DNA of 64,000 nucleotides from contig NZ_SJJR01000001.1 in assembly GCF_004331455.1 (NCBI RefSeq), positions 186,001-250,000 of the forward strand, given 5' to 3'. The first letter of the stretch is position 1, and each line of letters opens with the position of its first letter. Shown here one piece after another: positions 41,837-49,800 of the stretch. Below the pieces are notes generated by a model. The model was not told the DNA's origin, made no database searches, and saw only the letters and a list, made by a program, of their open reading frames with translations. Origin of the DNA: Micromonospora zingiberis (GTDB lineage: Bacteria; Actinomycetota; Actinomycetes; Mycobacteriales; Micromonosporaceae). The position numbers and the translations under genes are program-made.

Positions 41837-42225
41837 CCCACCGGCGGAACGACCACCGTGCCGGTCGCCGTCACCGCCACCACCGGCTCCGCCAACACCT
41901 CGGCCGCCGACTCGCCACGATCCGGACGCCCCCGACACACCACCCGCGCCTCGAAGTCGATGGTGCGGCTGCGGCTACCCACCCGCGTCACCGTCGCCAC
42001 CACCTCCAACACGTCCCCGGCCCGCATCGGCGCCCGGAACTGCACATCCGAATAGGAGGCGAACAAACCCTCGTCCCCATCGGTACGGATACACACCTCC
42101 GTGGCCACGTCACCGAACAAACCCAACGCGTACGCACCGTCGACCAGGTTGCCGGCATAGTGGGCATGCGAATACGGCACATACCGCCGATGCGTCACGG
42201 TCAACCCGACCCGGGAATCACTCAT
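41833..42225 (-). CDS. kal: 3-aminobutyryl-CoA ammonia-lyase (hotdog fold)
   Basis: A 130-aa hotdog-fold enzyme that removes ammonia from 3-aminobutyryl-CoA to give crotonyl-CoA. Its N-terminal block YVPYSHAHYAGNLVDGAYAL is characteristic of Kal, and FRAPMRAGDVLEVVATV follows the hotdog pattern. ATG 42225 overlaps the kamE stop by one base (TGATG); GTG 42228 is equally possible. Its presence implies that the 3-aminobutyryl-CoA intermediate is made, although the enzyme expected to make it (Kce) is absent from the window. Confidence 0.85.
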   Translation of the reverse strand: MSDSRVGLTVTHRRYVPYSHAHYAGNLVDGAYALGLFGDVATEVCIRTDGDEGLFASYSDVQFRAPMRAGDVLEVVATVTRVGSRSRTIDFEARVVCRGRPDRGESAAEVLAEPVVAVTATGTVVVPPVG

Positions 42226-42980
42226 CACTTCGCCCTCTTGTTCGTGATCAACGCGTGGACCAGGTAACTGGCCACCTCACCCGGCGTGGTACCCCGACCG
42301 AAAATCCGGTCCACCCCCAACTCGCCGGTCATCGTCTCGTCGAACCGCGGCCCGCCGACGATCAGCAACGGCCGCTTCCCCGCCGGCAACGCCTCCCGGA
42401 ACGCCGCGGACATCTCCCGGGTGTTGTGCAGATGCGCGTCCCGCTGCGTGACCACCTGCGACACCAGCACCGCGTCAGCCCGCTCCTGCCGGGCCGCCTC
42501 CACCAACTCCGGCACACTGACCTGCGCCCCCAGGTTGGTGACCTTCAGCTCCCGGTAGTACTCCAGGCCCTTCTCCCCCGCGATGCCCTTCACGTTGAGG
42601 ATCGCGTCGATGCCCACCGTGTGCGCGTCCGTACCGATACACGCCCCCACCACCGACAACTTGCGCCGCAGCTTCTGCTTCACCACCGCGTTGACCTCCT
42701 TGGCACCCAGCAGCGGAAAATCCCGCTCCACCACCTGCACCGCCGCCAGGTCCACCAGATGGTTCACCCGCCCATACACCACGAAGAAGGTGAACCCGTC
42801 ACCCATCTGCTTCGCGTGCACCAGCATCGCCGGATCCATGCCCATCTTGTTGGCCAACTGGACCGCCGCACCCTCGGCCCGCTTGTCATGCGGCACCGGC
42901 AACGTGAACGACACCTGCACCATGCCGTCACCGGTGGTGTCCCCGTACGGCCGCACGATCTTCCGCTCCACCGTGCTCAT
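42225..42980 (-). CDS. kamE: Lysine 5,6-aminomutase beta subunit
   Basis: A 251-aa B12-binding subunit. The cobalamin motif D-x-H-x2-G is present as Asp118, His120, Gly123 in GTDAHTVGID, within a Rossmann-like domain. Lys131 in NVKG is a candidate for the lysine that holds PLP in this subunit; Lys137 is an alternative. With KamD it moves the terminal amino group of beta-lysine to make 3,5-diaminohexanoate. The start ATG overlaps the kamD stop by four bases. Confidence 0.93.
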   Translation of the reverse strand: MSTVERKIVRPYGDTTGDGMVQVSFTLPVPHDKRAEGAAVQLANKMGMDPAMLVHAKQMGDGFTFFVVYGRVNHLVDLAAVQVVERDFPLLGAKEVNAVVKQKLRRKLSVVGACIGTDAHTVGIDAILNVKGIAGEKGLEYYRELKVTNLGAQVSVPELVEAARQERADAVLVSQVVTQRDAHLHNTREMSAAFREALPAGKRPLLIVGGPRFDETMTGELGVDRIFGRGTTPGEVASYLVHALITNKRAK

Positions 42981-44533
42981 GCCGCCTCCAGGATCTCCGT
43001 GGCCGGGTTGTAGTAATCGGCCTCGTGCCGCGCCACCCCGGCCAGACCCTTACCCCGGTCCGCCGGCCGCTTCATGATCCCGAAAGTGCCCTCGGCGATC
43101 GCCGACAACAACGACTGCTCACCGATACGCTCCAGCAGGTCCACCGCCTCACCGAGAACCCGATTCGCGCGCTGCTGGATGAACCCACCCGACGCCGGCA
43201 CGAAATCCTCGTGCAACCCACCCGCCGCACCCAACACATACCGCACGTTCTGCACCGCGATGTCCCGATCCGACAACCACGGCGTCACCACCGCCTCGGT
43301 CATCATCCCCACCAGCAGAATGCCCTGCCCGGTCATCGCACCGACCAGGTTGAAGAACCCGTCGAGCAGATTGCCCCGGAACACGTCACCGGTCATGTGC
43401 TTCGTCGGCGGCATCCACTTCAACGGCGCATCCGGAAACAACTCCCGCGCCAACAACGCGTGCGCCAACTCCAACCGCAACGACTCCGGCACATCCGGGT
43501 TGATCTCGAACGCGTGCCCCAACCCCAACTGCCAGTCCGCCAACCCCGCCTCATGCGCGAAATACTCGTTCAGCAGCTGCGACACCGTCACCGTGTGCGC
43601 CTCGTCCACCGCGTCCGCAGTGGTCAGGTAGTTGTCCTCACCGGTGTTGATGATGATCCCCGCCCGGGCGTGCACCTGCCGCGAGAACCGCTGATCCACG
43701 AACGTGCGAATCGGGTTGATGTCCCGGAACAGAATCCCGTACATCGAGTCGTTGAGCATCATGTCCAACCGCTCAAGACCGGCGAGGGTCGCCATCTCCG
43801 GCATACACAGGCCCGACGCGTAGTTCGTCAACCGCACATACCGGCCCAACTCCCTCGACGACACATCCAACGCCGCCCGCATCAACCGGAAGTTCTCCTG
43901 CGTCGCGTACGTCCCCGCGAACCCCTCCCGCGTCGCCCCCTCCGGCACATAGTCCAACAACGACTGCCCCGTCGAACGGATCACCGCGATCACGTCCGCA
44001 CCAGCCCGCGCCGCCGCCTGCGCCTGCGGAATGTCCTCGTAGATGTCCCCCGTCGCCACGATCAGATAGATCCACGGCCGCTGCGCCGGATCCCCGTACC
44101 GCTTCACCAACCGATCCCGCTCCGCCCGCCGCCGATCGACCCGCCGAACTCCCACCCCGACCGACCTACGCGCCGCCCGCCGCGCAGCCGTCGCCGCCCG
44201 CCCGGTCGGCTGGTCGAACCGCACCGACCCGGCCGCCGCCTTCTGCGCCAGCAACGTGACATCCGTGATGCCCTCCCGGACAAGGGCGTCGAACACCGGC
44301 ACCGCCACCCCGTGCCCCAACCCCACATCCGCCACCACGGCATCCACCAGCCGGTTCACCCACGGAATGCCATCCGGATCGGCGCCGGACACCCCCGCCA
44401 ACCGCAACACGGCCCGCTCCACCGACACCGTGGTGTGGCTACGCGCCAACTCCACCACCGGCCGCCCGGCCCGCCGCGCCAACTCCCGCGCCCGCGCCAC
44501 CAGCGCCGGATCCAACCCAAGCTTCCCTGTCAC
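42977..44533 (-). CDS. kamD: Lysine 5,6-aminomutase alpha subunit
   Basis: A 518-aa catalytic subunit of adenosylcobalamin- and PLP-dependent lysine 5,6-aminomutase. Family blocks include IYLIVATGDIYEDIPQAQAA, VIAVIRSTGQSLLDYVPEGA and GIIINTGEDNYLTTADAV. Length is close to the characterised clostridial subunit. GTG 44533 overlaps the amidohydrolase stop by four bases, and kamE follows with another 4-base overlap, as expected for subunits made in equal amounts. Confidence 0.95.
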   Translation of the reverse strand: MTGKLGLDPALVARARELARRAGRPVVELARSHTTVSVERAVLRLAGVSGADPDGIPWVNRLVDAVVADVGLGHGVAVPVFDALVREGITDVTLLAQKAAAGSVRFDQPTGRAATAARRAARRSVGVGVRRVDRRRAERDRLVKRYGDPAQRPWIYLIVATGDIYEDIPQAQAAARAGADVIAVIRSTGQSLLDYVPEGATREGFAGTYATQENFRLMRAALDVSSRELGRYVRLTNYASGLCMPEMATLAGLERLDMMLNDSMYGILFRDINPIRTFVDQRFSRQVHARAGIIINTGEDNYLTTADAVDEAHTVTVSQLLNEYFAHEAGLADWQLGLGHAFEINPDVPESLRLELAHALLARELFPDAPLKWMPPTKHMTGDVFRGNLLDGFFNLVGAMTGQGILLVGMMTEAVVTPWLSDRDIAVQNVRYVLGAAGGLHEDFVPASGGFIQQRANRVLGEAVDLLERIGEQSLLSAIAEGTFGIMKRPADRGKGLAGVARHEADYYNPATEILEAA

Positions 44534-46098
44534 AAAACGCCCTCCTGATAGATCACGTCACCGCGCAGCACCGTCGCCCGACACACCGGCAACGGCGTCG
44601 GATCCTGCGCGCCACGCAACTCCGGATCCTCCGCCTGCAACACCGGCAAACCCCGCTCCACCCCCGCCGGCGTCGACCACACCGCGAACGTCGCCGGCGC
44701 CCCCAACGCCAACACCCCCTCGCTGTCCAGGTGCACCGCCCGCCACCCACCCCGCGAATGCGCCGCGAACGCCGCCCGAACACTCATCCGCTGCACCGGA
44801 CTGTGATGCGCCGCCGCCGCCCGCACCGAACCCCACGGATCCAACGGCGTCACCGGCGAATCCGAACCGAACGCCAACGCCACCCCCACCGCGTGCATCG
44901 CCCCCATCGGATTCGACGCCAACGACCGCGCCAACCCCAACCGCGCCTCGTACATCCGACCCGCGCCACCCCACAACCGGTCGAACGCCGGCTGCATCGA
45001 CGCCACCACCCCGAACTCCACGAACCCGGCGATCAACCGCCGATCCATGACCTCCGCATGCTCCACCCGATGCCGCGCCGCACGCACCCGATCCGTACCC
45101 AGCCGCCGCGCCGCCGCCGCGAAACCCGCCAGCACCGTCGAAATCGCCGCATCCCCGATCGCATGGAACCCGCCCTGCATCCCCTGCGCCGCACAGTCCA
45201 ACAGGTGATCACGCACCTGCTCCGCGCTCAGATACCCATGACCACACCCGTCACCATCGACATACGCCTGCGACAGATACGCCGTACGCGACCCCAACGC
45301 CCCATCCGCGAACAGATCACCCCCGGCCCCGACCGCACCCAACTCCCGAGCCCGCGCCGCACCACCCAACTCACCCCAGTACCCGTACACCTCCGGCACC
45401 CCCGCACCGGACAACGCCAACAGCCCCGTGAAGTCCTCCTCGTCGGAGATCTCCGGCCCACCGCACTCGTGCACCGCCGCGATCCCCAACGACGCCGCAT
45501 GCTCAAGCGCCACCCGCTGCGCCGCCACCCGCTGCGCCCGCGTCACCGAAGCACGCGCCACCGCCCGCACCACATGGTGCGCGTCCAGCCGCAACCACCC
45601 CGACTCGTCGTACCCCGGCACGGCCGCCGCCTCCGGACACGCCGCCAGCAACGCCGACGACACCACCGCCGAATGAATCGACGCCTGCGACAGGTACACC
45701 CGCCGCCCACCGGCCGCCCGCCCCAACTCCGCCGCCCCCGGCGGAGTTGGCACCGCCCACGTCGACTCGTCCCAACCGTGCCCCAACACCACCGCGTCCA
45801 CCGGCAACCCCACCGCGAACGCCGACACCGCGTCCAACAACTCACCAGCCGAACGCACCCCGGACAGGTCAAGCCCCGACAACGCCAGCCCGGTATCGCT
45901 GACATGCACGTGCGCGTCCACGAAAGCCGGCGTCACCAACGCACCGGCCAACTCCACCACCCGGTCCGCGGCCGGCGCATCCGCGTCCGCACCCAACCAG
46001 GCAATCCGCCCATCCCGCACCAACAGCGCCGTCGCGGACGGATCCGCCGGACAGTGCAGCACTCCACCGCGGTACAACGTCGAGGGGTTGTTCGTCAT
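44530..46098 (-). CDS. Amidohydrolase family protein inside the lysine operon
   Basis: A 522-aa YtcJ-type amidohydrolase. Metal-binding features are VDAHVHVSDTG near residue 60, later histidines in HAIGDAAI and HRVEHAEV, and the Asp region FGSDSPVTPLDPW. It probably hydrolyses an amide, lactam or imine-type C-N bond. ATG 46098 is four bases after the kdd stop, and the gene overlaps kamD. It occupies the place where many lysine-fermentation clusters carry kce, but it is not homologous to that enzyme. Its substrate may be a cyclised pathway intermediate (inference). Confidence 0.8.
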   Translation of the reverse strand: MTNNPSTLYRGGVLHCPADPSATALLVRDGRIAWLGADADAPAADRVVELAGALVTPAFVDAHVHVSDTGLALSGLDLSGVRSAGELLDAVSAFAVGLPVDAVVLGHGWDESTWAVPTPPGAAELGRAAGGRRVYLSQASIHSAVVSSALLAACPEAAAVPGYDESGWLRLDAHHVVRAVARASVTRAQRVAAQRVALEHAASLGIAAVHECGGPEISDEEDFTGLLALSGAGVPEVYGYWGELGGAARARELGAVGAGGDLFADGALGSRTAYLSQAYVDGDGCGHGYLSAEQVRDHLLDCAAQGMQGGFHAIGDAAISTVLAGFAAAARRLGTDRVRAARHRVEHAEVMDRRLIAGFVEFGVVASMQPAFDRLWGGAGRMYEARLGLARSLASNPMGAMHAVGVALAFGSDSPVTPLDPWGSVRAAAAHHSPVQRMSVRAAFAAHSRGGWRAVHLDSEGVLALGAPATFAVWSTPAGVERGLPVLQAEDPELRGAQDPTPLPVCRATVLRGDVIYQEGVL

Positions 46099-46102
46099 GG
46101 CC

Positions 46103-47158
46103 TCAGTCTGCCGCCAGCCGCGCCTCGAAGAGCCCACGCACCCCCGGCTCCCCGCGCAACAACCCCAACGCCAACTCCGCGTGCCCCGGCACGTACCCGT
46201 TCCCCACCAGCATCGTCACGTCCGCCGCCAGGCCCTCGGCCCCCAACGCCGCCGCCGCGAAACTCGTCGCCATCGAGAAAAAGATCACCGTGCCGCCGTC
46301 CGCCGTCGCCAGCACCGCCCCATGCTCACAGCCCGGCACATCCACACAGACCACCGTCACGTCCGCCGGCACCCCCAGCGCCGAGGTCACCGCCGTGGAC
46401 AACGCCACCGGATCCCGGGCATCGGCCAACACCACCGCATCCGCCAGCGCCGCCGCCACCAACGCGTCGCGCTCCGCCGCCACCGGCACCACCCCGACCG
46501 TACGGCCCGCCCCCGCCTGCCGCGCGGCGGCCAACGACAACGAGCCACTCTTACCCGCACCGCCGATCACCGCCACCGACACCGGCCGCGCATCCCCCGC
46601 CCGCTCCGCCACGTACCGCGACACCATCCGCGCCGTCAACGCCGGCGCACCACACACGTCCAGCACCGCCAGCGACAACTGCGGATCCAGATCCTCCGGC
46701 AACACCGCCGCGATCGACCGGGCGAACAGGATCGCCCACCCGTCACACGGCACCTGCTCGCTGCGCCCGTCCCAACGCGCCAGCCCGTCCGTCACCACCA
46801 GCGGCGTCAACGTCAGCGACACCAACGTGGCGATCCGCTCACCCGCCTTGAGGCCCAGCGGCGAACGCCGGCCGGCCTCCTCGACCGTGCCGATCAACAT
46901 GCCACCCGACCCGGTCACCGGGTTCTGCATCTTCCCCCGCGTCGAGATGATCTCCAGCACCTCGGCGCGGACCGCGGCACCGTCACCACCGTGCTTCTCG
47001 AACAACTGGCGGAAACTCGCCGCGTCCAGGTTCAGCCGCTCGACCCGGATCCGCACCTCGTTCGGCGCGATCTCCGGCCGTGCGTCCAGCCGCCAGGCCG
47101 CCTGCGGCAGCACCCCCGCCGGTTCCACGACGCGGTGCAGACCCACCGGTGACGTCAC
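46103..47158 (-). CDS. kdd: L-erythro-3,5-diaminohexanoate dehydrogenase
   Basis: A 351-aa NAD(P)-dependent dehydrogenase that oxidatively deaminates 3,5-diaminohexanoate to 5-amino-3-oxohexanoate. Family features are the N-terminal VRIRVERLNLDAASFRQL, the block STRGKMQNPVTGSGGMLIG, and the nucleotide-binding loop AVIGGAGKSGSLS. It is the first gene of the minus-strand operon. Its ATG or GTG lies 141 bases from the divergent kamA gene, sharing a promoter region with AT-rich repeats. Confidence 0.92.
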   Translation of the reverse strand: MTSPVGLHRVVEPAGVLPQAAWRLDARPEIAPNEVRIRVERLNLDAASFRQLFEKHGGDGAAVRAEVLEIISTRGKMQNPVTGSGGMLIGTVEEAGRRSPLGLKAGERIATLVSLTLTPLVVTDGLARWDGRSEQVPCDGWAILFARSIAAVLPEDLDPQLSLAVLDVCGAPALTARMVSRYVAERAGDARPVSVAVIGGAGKSGSLSLAAARQAGAGRTVGVVPVAAERDALVAAALADAVVLADARDPVALSTAVTSALGVPADVTVVCVDVPGCEHGAVLATADGGTVIFFSMATSFAAAALGAEGLAADVTMLVGNGYVPGHAELALGLLRGEPGVRGLFEARLAAD

Positions 47159-47227
47159 GCCGACCTCCCCTGTCCGGCCGCCTGAACCTCCGACCGAGGC
47201 TCGCGTGGCGGGAAAACTTACGGCAGA

Positions 47228-47251
47228 ATAATTTCTTCACCGGATAATTTC
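47228..47251. promoter_or_regulatory. AT-rich direct repeats in the kdd-kamA promoter region
   Basis: ATAATTTC occurs at 47228-47235 and 47244-47251, spaced 16 bases apart, in the 141-base divergent gap. The short AT-rich block stands out from the surroundings and could bind an Lrp-type regulator or contain -10 elements for both operons. Confidence 0.35.
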
Positions 47252-47299
47252 CAGTACCCTTCGGGGGTCGTTGATCAGCCACAACCATCAGGAGGGGCC

Positions 47300-48703
47300 G
47301 TGACCCAGACCCACCCGCCGGTGCAGAGCACCCCGGCAACCCCGCCGGCCCCCACCACCAACACCGGCCAGCCCTACGAATACCGCCGCGCCCCACTCGT
47401 CGAACCCGACTGGACCCGCTTCCCCGGCTGGCGCCACGTCACCCGCGACCAGTGGGAAAACGCCCAATGGCAGCGCGTCAACTGCGTCAAGAACGTCAAA
47501 CAGCTACGCACCGTGCTCGGCGACACCGTCGACGAGACCTTCTACGCCGACCTGGAAGCCGACCAGCACGCCCTGGCCACCATGTCGATGCTGGTACCAC
47601 CCCAGATGATCAACACCATGGTGCCGCTCGCCCCGCCGACCACCGAGGCGCTGCTGGCCGACCCGATCCGGCGATACATGATCCCGGTCGCCTCCGACCG
47701 GCGCACCGACTGGCCGTCACACCCGTACGCCAGCCGCGACTCCCTGCACGAACACGACATGTGGGTCGCCGAGGGCCTCACCCACCGCTACCCCACCAAG
47801 GTGCTCGCCGAACTGCTCTCCACCTGCCCCCAGTACTGCGGCCACTGCACCCGCATGGACCTGGTCGGCAACTCCACCCCCACGGTCGACAAACTCAAGC
47901 TCACCCTCAAGCCCGTCGACCGGTACGACGCCCACATCACCTACCTCAAGGCCCACCCCGGCGTCCGCGACGTGGTCGTCTCCGGCGGCGACGTGGCCAA
48001 CGTGCCCTGGCGCAACCTCGAGTCCTACCTCATGCGCCTGCTGGAGATCGAGACCATCCGCGACATCCGGCTCGCCACCAAGGCCCTCATGGGCCTGCCC
48101 CAGCACTGGCTCCAGCCCGACGTCGTCGAGGGACTGGAACGGGTCGCCCGCACCGCCGCCCGGCGCGGCGTCAACCTGGCCATCCACACCCACGTCAACC
48201 ACGCCCAGTCGCTGACCCCACTGGTCGCCAAGGCCGCCCAGACGGCACTGGACGTCGGCGTCCGCGACGTACGCAACCAGGGCGTCCTGATGCGCGGCGT
48301 CAACGCCACCAGCAAGGACCTGCTCGACCTCTGCTTCGGCCTCCAGGGCGAAGCCGGCATCCTGCCGTACTACTTCTACATGTGCGACATGATCCCCAAC
48401 GCCGAGCACTGGCGGGTCCCGGTCTGGCACGCCCAACAGCTCCAGCACGACATCATGGGTTACCTGCCCGGCTACGCCACCCCACGGATCGTCTGTGACG
48501 TGCCGTTCGTCGGCAAGCGTTGGGTCCACATGGTCACCGAGTACGACCGCGAACGCGGCATCTCGTACTGGACCAAGAACTACCGCACCTCGATCGAGTC
48601 CGCCGACCTGGCCGCGCTCAGCAAGCGGTACGCCTACTACGACCCGATCGACACGCTGCCGGAGGCCGGTCAGCAGTGGTGGCGGACCCACCGCGACGAC
48701 TGA
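47300..48703 (+). CDS. kamA: Lysine 2,3-aminomutase
   Basis: A 467-aa radical-SAM, PLP-dependent enzyme converting L-lysine to L-beta-lysine, first step of the pathway. The cluster motif is Cys176, Cys180, Cys183 in CPQYCGHC. Also visible are the family block PVASDRRTDWPSHPYASRDS and the downstream VVVSGGDVANVPW and PGYATPRIVCD blocks. GTG 47300 has a strong AGGAGGGG site. It is divergent from kdd and ends in a strong terminator. Confidence 0.95.
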   Translation: MTQTHPPVQSTPATPPAPTTNTGQPYEYRRAPLVEPDWTRFPGWRHVTRDQWENAQWQRVNCVKNVKQLRTVLGDTVDETFYADLEADQHALATMSMLVPPQMINTMVPLAPPTTEALLADPIRRYMIPVASDRRTDWPSHPYASRDSLHEHDMWVAEGLTHRYPTKVLAELLSTCPQYCGHCTRMDLVGNSTPTVDKLKLTLKPVDRYDAHITYLKAHPGVRDVVVSGGDVANVPWRNLESYLMRLLEIETIRDIRLATKALMGLPQHWLQPDVVEGLERVARTAARRGVNLAIHTHVNHAQSLTPLVAKAAQTALDVGVRDVRNQGVLMRGVNATSKDLLDLCFGLQGEAGILPYYFYMCDMIPNAEHWRVPVWHAQQLQHDIMGYLPGYATPRIVCDVPFVGKRWVHMVTEYDRERGISYWTKNYRTSIESADLAALSKRYAYYDPIDTLPEAGQQWWRTHRDD

Positions 48704-48723
48704 CCCACGACCACCGCACGTAC

Positions 48724-48759
48724 GAAGAGGGCCGCCGGATCTGTCCGGCGGCCCTCTTC
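48724..48759. terminator. Strong bidirectional terminator between kamA and csbD-like gene
   Basis: GAAGAGGGCCGCCGGA (48724-48739) and TCCGGCGGCCCTCTTC (48744-48759) form a perfect 16-bp stem with a TCTG loop. It serves the convergent genes on both sides. Confidence 0.85.
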
Positions 48760-48769
48760 CATTGGCGCG

Positions 48770-48964
48770 TCACCGGGTGAACGCGTCCTTGGCGTCACGG
48801 CCGGCGTCCTTGACGTTCTCACCGGCCTGCCGCGCCCGGGCCTCGGCCTGTGCGCCGGCACCCTCAGCGCGCATGCGCTCGTTGTCGGTCATGTCGCCGA
48901 TGCGCTCCTTGGCGGCGCCGCTCATCTCTTCGACCTTGTTCTTCGCCTTGTCGGTGAAGCTCAT
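48770..48964 (-). CDS. CsbD family stress protein
   Basis: A 64-aa hydrophilic protein, MSFTDKAKNKVEEMSGAAKE then ERIGDMTDNE and AEARARQAGENVKDAGRDAKDAF, the repetitive helix-forming pattern of CsbD-like proteins. These are often induced by general stress; their molecular role is not established. ATG 48964 has GAGGAGG just upstream. The 152-base region from here to 49116 contains no other gene and probably carries promoters for both directions. Confidence 0.85.
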   Translation of the reverse strand: MSFTDKAKNKVEEMSGAAKERIGDMTDNERMRAEGAGAQAEARARQAGENVKDAGRDAKDAFTR

Positions 48965-49116
48965 GTCGCCTCCTCTGCTCCGCCTGGGGCGTGGCGCCCC
49001 TCCGTGTTGGTGTCCCCCGGGCTCGCGGACGGAAACCCGTGCCGGGTGGCACATCGCGTAAGGCGTCCTAGGAAGCTAGGTGATCGGGGATTCGCGGCGG
49101 CTGGTTAACTGGGCCA

Positions 49117-49725
49117 ATGGGACAGATCACGCTCGTCCGGCACGGCGCGACCGCCTGGAGCACCAGCCACCGGCACACCTCGTACACCGACCTGGAGCTG
49201 ACCCCCGACGGCGAGCGACAGGCCCGCGCCCTCGCTCCCGCCCTGGCCGACCAGCGCTACGTCGCGGTGCTGAGCAGCCCCCGCCTGCGGGCGGTACGCA
49301 CCGCCCAACTGGCCGGCCTGACCATCGCCGACACCGACGAGGACCTGGCCGAATGGAACTACGGCGAATACGAGGGACGGACCACCGACGAGATCCACCA
49401 CGACCATCCGAGTTGGAACGTCTGGACCGACGGATGCCCCGCCGGGGAGTCCCCCAGCGAGGTCGGCGAACGCGTCGACCGCCTGCTCCACCGGCTGCAT
49501 CCGCTACTCGACCGGGGCTCCGTCGCCCTCGTCGGACACGCCCACTCGCTGCGTGTCCTGGGCGCGCGCTGGGTCGGCCTGCCGCCGTCGGCCGGCGGAC
49601 TGCTGCGTCTGGACACCGCCACCCTCAGCCTGCTCGGCCACGAACACGGGCGGCGGGTCATCCTCCGCTGGAACCACACCCCCGCCCCGCCGACCGCGCC
49701 CGCCGCCTCGACAGCCCGGCACTGA
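49117..49725 (+). CDS. Histidine phosphatase family protein
   Basis: A 202-aa phosphoglycerate-mutase-like phosphatase. The catalytic LVRHGATAW (His8) opens the protein, the second arginine site is SSPRLRAVRTAQLAG, and the second catalytic histidine is in LVGHAHSLR. An acidic residue in AEWNYGEYEG supplies the proton donor region. The C-terminus is proline-rich. The substrate could be a sugar phosphate, a B12 precursor or another phosphoester; a CobC-like role is possible but not supported by neighbours other than the nearby B12-dependent enzyme. Confidence 0.85.
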   Translation: MGQITLVRHGATAWSTSHRHTSYTDLELTPDGERQARALAPALADQRYVAVLSSPRLRAVRTAQLAGLTIADTDEDLAEWNYGEYEGRTTDEIHHDHPSWNVWTDGCPAGESPSEVGERVDRLLHRLHPLLDRGSVALVGHAHSLRVLGARWVGLPPSAGGLLRLDTATLSLLGHEHGRRVILRWNHTPAPPTAPAASTARH

Positions 49726-49800
49726 CCGGCCCCCCACCAACGACGACTGGCCCCGGTCCAGCGCGTGCCACGCCGGTACCGGAGCCAGTCACCCGTCAGA

